Origin: Anaerolineae bacterium
GTDB lineage: Bacteria > Chloroflexota > Anaerolineae > Aggregatilineales > Phototrophicaceae
Direction of reading: 5' to 3'
DNA: 9,685 bases
Assembly: GCA_028284565.1 (NCBI GenBank)
Contig: JANQRM010000324.1
Location: 1 to 9,685 of the forward strand
The position numbers and the translations under genes are program-made. The stretch's first letter is position 1. Each line of letters opens with the position of its first letter. Below the pieces are notes generated by a model that saw only the letters and a program-made list of their open reading frames with translations, ran no database searches and was not told where the DNA came from. Shown piece after piece: positions 6,235 through 9,685 of this stretch.

Positions 6235-7221
6235 GTGATTACCCTCATTGCAACCGTACTCAACGAAGGCGACAATCTGCATCAAGTCATGCACTCCATT
6301 CGCGCGCAAACCCGCCAACCGGACGAAGTCGTCATCGTTGATGGAGGCAGTACCGATAACACCATTGAGATTCTGCAAAGCTATAGCAATGAACTCCCCC
6401 TCAAAGTCATCATCGAAAAAGGTTGCAACATCAGCGAGGGGCGCAACCGCGCAATAGCAGAGGCAACAGGCGGCATCATTGCCGTCACCGATGCCGGAGT
6501 CCGACTGACCGACAGATGGCTCGAACACATCACACAACCCTTGCTCAACGATGTGTCCGTCCAAGTCGTGGCAGGCTTCTTCCGTGTCGACCCGCAAACC
6601 GTCTTTGAAGTCGCAATGGGCGCAACCGTCCTTCCCCTCGAAGATGAAATCAACCCCAAAACCTTCCTACCCAGCAGTCGGAGCATTGCCTTTCGCAAAT
6701 CCGCATCCGATGCAATTGGGGGCTATCCCGAATGGCTCGATTATTGCGAAGACCTCATCTTCGACATTCGCCTCCAAGCCACCACATCACCCTTCGTCTT
6801 TGTACCCGACGCACTCGTCTACTTCCGACCCAGACCCAACTTGCGGGCTTTCTTCAAACAATACTATCTCTATGCAAGGGGCGATGGCAAAGCCAACCTC
6901 TGGCTCAAACGGCACATCATCCGCTATGCAACTTACTTCATTGCGCTTCCCTTCATCTTCCTCTTGGGAAGGCTGATTCACCCGCTATTCTGGGGACTCT
7001 ACCTCGTCGGTGGCGCAATCTATCTCTATCAACCTTACCGTCGCCTGTCGATTGTGATGCAACAATCCCCCACTCAATCGCCTGTCGCATGGATTCAAGC
7101 CATCTTACTAATTCCCATCATTCGCGTGGTCGGCGACATCGCCAAGATGCTCGGTTATCCTGTCGGCTGGCATTGGCGACGAGAACACCATTCCCCTCAA
7201 TGGAAAATCCACACAAACTAG
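6235..7221 (+). CDS. Family 2 glycosyltransferase, membrane-anchored
   Basis: A 328-residue GT-A fold transferase that should move a sugar from a nucleotide-sugar donor to an envelope acceptor at the inner face of the membrane. Residues 1-200 are the catalytic domain: the GT2 opening MITLIATVLNEGDNL, the donor-binding VIVDGGSTDNT (D36), the metal-binding DxD position in AVTDAG (D86), and the ED pair (172-173) in YCEDLIFDIRL where the catalytic base usually lies. The C-terminus has two or three membrane segments (about 232-247, 249-267 and possibly 284-300), as in membrane-anchored GT2 enzymes. The start is GTG at 6235. The family motif begins at residue 2 and no in-frame ATG precedes it. The upstream purine stretch AAAAGTAAGTGA is only a weak ribosome binding site. 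Donor and acceptor cannot be read from the sequence. The next gene has its own promoter directly after this stop. Confidence 0.92.
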   Translation: MITLIATVLNEGDNLHQVMHSIRAQTRQPDEVVIVDGGSTDNTIEILQSYSNELPLKVIIEKGCNISEGRNRAIAEATGGIIAVTDAGVRLTDRWLEHITQPLLNDVSVQVVAGFFRVDPQTVFEVAMGATVLPLEDEINPKTFLPSSRSIAFRKSASDAIGGYPEWLDYCEDLIFDIRLQATTSPFVFVPDALVYFRPRPNLRAFFKQYYLYARGDGKANLWLKRHIIRYATYFIALPFIFLLGRLIHPLFWGLYLVGGAIYLYQPYRRLSIVMQQSPTQSPVAWIQAILLIPIIRVVGDIAKMLGYPVGWHWRREHHSPQWKIHTN

Positions 7222-7222
7222 T

Positions 7223-7250
7223 TTGGCATGACGAATTGTTCAGATATAAT
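7223..7250 (+). promoter_or_regulatory. Strong sigma-70 promoter of first tandem paralogue
   Basis: TTGGCA (7223-7228; 5 of 6 to the -35 consensus), a 16-base spacer and a perfect TATAAT (7245-7250). Transcription should start near 7257, about 26 bases before the ATG at 7283. The -35 begins one base after the glycosyltransferase stop codon. The leader has no clear Shine-Dalgarno. Confidence 0.7.
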
Positions 7251-7282
7251 AAGCATCTACTTTCCCAACTTTAGGCATCACA

Positions 7283-8152
7283 ATGACGCACACTGATCCA
7301 ATATCCCTCTTGCAAACATCAACTGAATCGCCCAAGTCAATCGATGGGATATTGGAGATTTACCAAGAACAACGCGCATCCGCATTCATGGCAGGCGCAC
7401 GCTCCATATTGATTGACTCACCAGAGACAGATGCACTCGCAACCACCTTTGGGCGCATGACGGCGCGGGCAATGAAAGCCTTGGGCGTACATGAAAAACT
7501 CCTCAATTACATCCGCTTCCGTCCCTATGGCATCATGGAGATGGCTCGACGCTTGGTGAGGGGCAAGTATAAGCCACGCTTGCTCGATCCCTTTCATGGT
7601 TACGCACCGCATTGGATTTGGCTCGCCCGCGAGGACCCCAATTATCAGGTCATTGCGATGGACATGCCCGAAGTGGTACGGGATGTCCGAATGCGCTTGT
7701 GCACGATTCCCGGCTTTCGCACCCCCCTCAATCTGCATTGGATTGATGCCAATCTGAAAGAAATACCGCTGGAAGAATGCCTTGGGGGAAAGAAGGTGGA
7801 TATGATTGAATCCATTGGGTCGTATATCCCGCATAATGAATATCGGACACTCCTCCAATACCTCATGAAACAGGTGAGTCCCGGAGGTGCGATTTTAGGA
7901 GTCTTGCCTTATGAACCCGCCGTTGAAGAAGCCCGCCAGCTCAACAGCGTCATCACCAGCATGTTTATCAACCAAGTCAGCAAAGTCCCCGGACTCATCA
8001 GTTCAAAAGATCAAGCCATTGCCTTTTATGAATCCGTTGGCTTAACAGGTGTGCAAGCCATCACCATGTCCGAACTAGCCGAAGAAATGGGACACGACCT
8101 CCCAATCAGCCTCGAACTCTGGGTCACTGGGCGCGTGAAAGAAGACGCTTAA
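7283..8152 (+). CDS. Divergent class I methyltransferase-like protein, copy 1
   Basis: A 289-residue soluble protein that I do not recognise by name. Its layout suggests a class I SAM-methyltransferase fold related to the leucine carboxyl/O-methyltransferase group: a helical N-terminus (EQRASAFMAGAR, 29-40; YIRFRPYG, 76-83), a strand and loop at the motif I position (LLDPFHGYAPHW, 100-111), a second strand with acidic residue and 'DMPEV' (127-131, as in the 'DLPEV' of that group), then DMIESIGSYI (173-182) and VSPGGAILGVLP (198-209). The normal glycine-rich E/DxGxG loop is replaced by DPFHGYAPHW, so SAM binding is uncertain. No signal peptide or membrane segment is seen. The start is ATG 7283, 26 bases after the predicted transcription start, without a clear ribosome binding site. 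It aligns without gaps to the next gene. It could instead be a catalytically altered member with another ligand. Confidence 0.85.
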   Translation: MTHTDPISLLQTSTESPKSIDGILEIYQEQRASAFMAGARSILIDSPETDALATTFGRMTARAMKALGVHEKLLNYIRFRPYGIMEMARRLVRGKYKPRLLDPFHGYAPHWIWLAREDPNYQVIAMDMPEVVRDVRMRLCTIPGFRTPLNLHWIDANLKEIPLEECLGGKKVDMIESIGSYIPHNEYRTLLQYLMKQVSPGGAILGVLPYEPAVEEARQLNSVITSMFINQVSKVPGLISSKDQAIAFYESVGLTGVQAITMSELAEEMGHDLPISLELWVTGRVKEDA

Positions 8153-8162
8153 TCCGCAAGTT

Positions 8163-8172
8163 TCGTATACGA
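8163..8172. promoter_or_regulatory. 10-bp palindrome upstream of second paralogue
   Basis: TCGTATACGA is a perfect 10-bp palindrome 15 bases before the TATAAT at 8188, so it covers the place where a -35 would lie. A further GCGTAT follows at 8175-8180. Its position is what one expects of an operator or activator site, but no regulator can be assigned. Confidence 0.35.
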
Positions 8173-8184
8173 TAGCGTATTGTC

Positions 8185-8193
8185 TGCTATAAT
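8185..8193 (+). promoter_or_regulatory. Extended -10 promoter of second paralogue
   Basis: TGC followed by a perfect TATAAT (8188-8193) forms an extended -10 (TGnTATAAT), which can work without a -35; none is visible at 16-18 bases. Transcription should start near 8200, about 29 bases before ATG 8229. The leader has no convincing Shine-Dalgarno. Confidence 0.6.
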
Positions 8194-8228
8194 AGGGATG
8201 TGTCGGTCAATCATGATATGAGTGTGTC

Positions 8229-9086
8229 ATGACCCAAAATACAAAACCTACGAATGCCAAATTCCCCACGCTCCAACAAAAGTCGGTTCGCCAATTGCTC
8301 GGCTACTATCATGAGCAACGGGCTTCCGCATTCATGGCAGGCGCGCGCGCCATTTTGATAAAGAAACCTGTCACCAAAGCACTTGCCACGACTTATGGAC
8401 GTATGTTAGCACGCACCTTGGGCTATCTTGGTGTCGATGAACGAGTGATGAATTATGTCCGCTTTCGTCCCTATGGCATGATGGAACGTGTCCGACGAGC
8501 GGTCAAAGGCATCGACAATCCCGTCCTGATTGACCCCTTTCATGGCTATGCACCGCATTGGGTCTGGCTCGCACAAGAGATGCCTCAGCTCAAGGTCATC
8601 GCCTTCGATTTGCCCGACATCATCCAAGACATACAGAAACGACTCAACGGCATCAAACACTTCACTATGCCACCTAATATCCATTGGATAGGCACAAATC
8701 TCGGTGAACATCCCATCCACGAACATCTCCATGGCGAAAAAGCCGATGCCATCGTGGCAGTTGGTTCTTATATCCCCTATTCCGACTATCGCATTCTGCT
8801 CGATTATCTCAAAACACAGGTCAAGCCCGGCGGTGCGATTTTGGGCGTATTCCCATGGGAGCCAGCCGTACACGAACTCAGCGCACTCAACAACAATATG
8901 ACTCGTATCTTCGCTAAGCAAGTCGGCAAATTACCCGGACTCGTCCGCACCAAAGAGCAAGCCATCCACTTCTTCAAGGAACAAGGCTTACACGATGTCA
9001 CCGCCAGCACCATCACCGAACTCGCCACAGAGATGAACCATCCCCCACCCATCAGCCTCGAACTCTGGGTCACTGGGCGCGTCTAG
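8229..9086 (+). CDS. Divergent class I methyltransferase-like protein, copy 2
   Basis: A 285-residue paralogue of the preceding gene. By hand alignment it matches from residue 23 to 285 with no gap, 154 of 263 positions identical (about 59%). Conserved blocks: EQRASAFMAGAR (29-40), RFRPYG (78-83), DPFHGYAPHW (102-111), the D127-x-P129 pair, GSYIP (179-183), PGGAILGV (200-207) and PISLELWVTGRV (274-285). The first 22 residues differ. In the fold reading, DPFHGYAPHW sits at the SAM-loop position and VIAFDLPD (123-130) at the second strand. Conservation of an odd loop in both copies argues for function rather than decay. It has its own promoter, so it need not be co-expressed with copy 1, although the 76-base gap shows no terminator. 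The substrate is unknown. Confidence 0.85.
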   Translation: MTQNTKPTNAKFPTLQQKSVRQLLGYYHEQRASAFMAGARAILIKKPVTKALATTYGRMLARTLGYLGVDERVMNYVRFRPYGMMERVRRAVKGIDNPVLIDPFHGYAPHWVWLAQEMPQLKVIAFDLPDIIQDIQKRLNGIKHFTMPPNIHWIGTNLGEHPIHEHLHGEKADAIVAVGSYIPYSDYRILLDYLKTQVKPGGAILGVFPWEPAVHELSALNNNMTRIFAKQVGKLPGLVRTKEQAIHFFKEQGLHDVTASTITELATEMNHPPPISLELWVTGRV

Positions 9087-9112
9087 TAAGAACACAACTA
9101 AGAATTATATGT

Positions 9113-9136
9113 GTAGGGACAGGTTTCTACCTGTCC
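9113..9136. repeat. GC-rich hairpin, dispersed-repeat type
   Basis: GGACAGGT (9117-9124), loop TTCT, ACCTGTCC (9129-9136): a perfect 8-bp stem preceded by GTAG. This resembles 'GTAGGG(g/a)C(a/g)GGT...ACC(t/c)GTCC' intergenic repeats that I recall from Chloroflexota and other bacteria. It sits 27 bases after the second paralogue's stop. No U-tract follows, so terminator activity is uncertain. Confidence 0.5.
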
Positions 9137-9149
9137 GCGAATAATACCC

Positions 9150-9311
9150 TCAAACTACAACAAATACCTCGGCGCATCCAAATCCACCTGATACTATATC
9201 AAAATCGTATCCACCGCCGCTTGCTTTTAGTTGAACATCCGCATCTCCATAGGCTGTTTTTGTGGTAAATTCAACGTGAATCAGAGATAGGGTCTTGTTC
9301 GACTCATTCAT
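9150..9311 (-). CDS. Small 53-residue hypothetical protein
   Basis: An intact minus-strand ORF from ATG 9311-9309 to TGA 9152-9150 encodes 53 residues, beginning MNESNKTLSLIHVEFTTKTA and ending GCAEVFVVV. An in-frame TAG seven codons upstream closes the frame. The composition is protein-like: alternating polar and hydrophobic residues (IHVEF, ADVQLKA, YDFDIV, EVFVVV) suggest a small all-beta protein, with a glycine cluster SGGGYDFDIVSGGFG (31-45). There is no Shine-Dalgarno. A weak -10 (TACACT, minus 9323-9318) lies 6 bases before the ATG, which would again give a leaderless message. It faces the tandem paralogues and is divergent from the dehydrogenase gene. I do not recognise it. It could also be the tail of a decayed larger gene or a chance ORF. 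Confidence 0.4.
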   Translation of the reverse strand: MNESNKTLSLIHVEFTTKTAYGDADVQLKASGGGYDFDIVSGGFGCAEVFVVV

Positions 9312-9382
9312 TTGTTTAGTGTACGATCGCTAAGCCAAATTCATGTTGAGATGGATAACGTGCGTAGGATAGTTCGTCGCGC

Positions 9383-9404
9383 ATTCATCGTATTTGTAAT
9401 GAAT
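9383..9404. promoter_or_regulatory. Inverted repeat in the dehydrogenase leader region
   Basis: ATTCAT (9383-9388) and ATGAAT (9399-9404) form a 6-bp inverted repeat with a 10-base spacer, centred one helical turn and a half apart. A possible -10 (TGTAAT, 9395-9400, 5 of 6) overlaps the right half, and the AGGAG ribosome binding site of the next gene is 12 bases further on. An operator is possible; a chance match is not excluded. The rest of 9312-9426 shows nothing else that I can support. Confidence 0.3.
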
Positions 9405-9426
9405 AGACTAAAACCAGGAGCATAAC

Positions 9427-9685
9427 ATGAGCGCAATCACAGGCAAAGTTGCCCTTGTTACAGGTGGCGGACGGGGTATCGGGCGTGCCATCGCGCACGA
9501 ATTAGCAAAACTCGGTGCAAAAGTGGCAGTTCTCGCACGCAGTAGCGACGAAATCAACACGGTAGCGCATGAACTGCGCGAATTGGGCGCGGAAGCCCTT
9601 GCCGTATCCGTCGATGTGACAGACCTAGAAGCAGTGAATAAGGCAGTGGCGACGATTGCTGACGAACTCGGTGTAATTGAAATCC
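9427..9685 (+). CDS. Short-chain dehydrogenase/reductase, C-terminus beyond right edge
   Basis: The first 86 residues of an SDR-family oxidoreductase; the frame is still open at the window edge. Classical SDR motifs are present: the cofactor-binding TGGGRGIG (12-19) and the adenine-ring aspartate D63 in VSVDVTD. The residues after the second strand (VAVLARS, with R38) resemble NADP(H)-preferring members. The catalytic Ser-Tyr-Lys residues would lie beyond the edge, so neither activity nor substrate can be judged. ATG 9427 is supported by AGGAG (9416-9420) 6 bases upstream and by the typical opening ITGKVALVTGGG. It is separated from the tandem paralogues by 340 bases containing a hairpin and a small opposing ORF, so it is probably transcribed independently. 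Confidence 0.92.
   Translation, partial: MSAITGKVALVTGGGRGIGRAIAHELAKLGAKVAVLARSSDEINTVAHELRELGAEALAVSVDVTDLEAVNKAVATIADELGVIEI

Noticed and set aside
8406..8921. 171-codon minus-strand ORF inside the second paralogue
   Set aside because: Antisense to a gene supported by a clear paralogue; a similar shadow appears in copy 1 (7418-7858), as expected from shared codon pattern.
7283..9086. Tandem repeat or transposon explanation for the duplicated genes
   Set aside because: No terminal repeats or transposase; protein divergence of about 41% indicates an old gene duplication.
1..9685. tRNA, rRNA, CRISPR array, riboswitch, prophage or toxin-antitoxin pair
   Set aside because: I looked for cloverleaf-like ends, regularly spaced repeats, integrases and paired small ORFs on both strands and saw none that I can support.

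Overview
The window reads as a bacterial chromosome segment of moderate GC, with no sign of phage, plasmid, IS element, CRISPR array, tRNA or rRNA. My best guess for the source is an uncultured Chloroflexota (Anaerolineae-like) genome. The grounds are the fused transaldolase/glucose-6-phosphate isomerase, an HxlR regulator with a C-terminal SCP2-like domain, and short GC-rich intergenic hairpin repeats of a kind I associate with Chloroflexota and cyanobacteria. This is inference from recall and was not tested.

Layout. (1) 1-557, minus: a multi-pass membrane protein cut by the left edge. (2) 784-3666, plus: a 960-residue bifunctional transaldolase/phosphoglucose isomerase with its own promoter. 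A 12-bp-stem hairpin follows it and lies between two convergent genes. (3) 3724-4542, minus: a Tat-exported, PGRP-type N-acetylmuramoyl-L-alanine amidase with a cysteine-rich tail. A perfect TATAAT sits exactly where a leaderless transcript would start. (4) 4566-5258, minus, an HxlR-family regulator with an SCP2-like domain, and 5359-6153, plus, a class I SAM methyltransferase. They are divergent around a palindromic operator candidate (AGTTCA-N5-TGAACT). (5) 6235-7221, plus: a membrane-anchored family 2 glycosyltransferase with a GTG start. (6) 7283-8152 and 8229-9086, plus: two tandem paralogues, about 59% identical without gaps. They look like very divergent class I methyltransferases in which the usual glycine-rich SAM loop is replaced by an invariant DPFHGYAPHW motif. 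Each has its own strong promoter. (7) 9087-9426: a hairpin repeat and an intact 53-codon ORF on the minus strand. (8) 9427-9685, plus: the N-terminal Rossmann part of a short-chain dehydrogenase, cut by the right edge.

How they work together. The fusion enzyme links the non-oxidative pentose phosphate pathway to upper glycolysis: transaldolase makes fructose-6-phosphate, which the isomerase uses. The amidase and glycosyltransferase point to envelope maintenance. The HxlR/methyltransferase pair is probably a self-contained regulator-target module. The least explained part is the tandem paralogue pair at 7283-9086. I do not see a complete, clearly new multi-gene system. The items most worth following are that pair, the SCP2-HxlR switch, the cysteine-tailed amidase and the small ORF.
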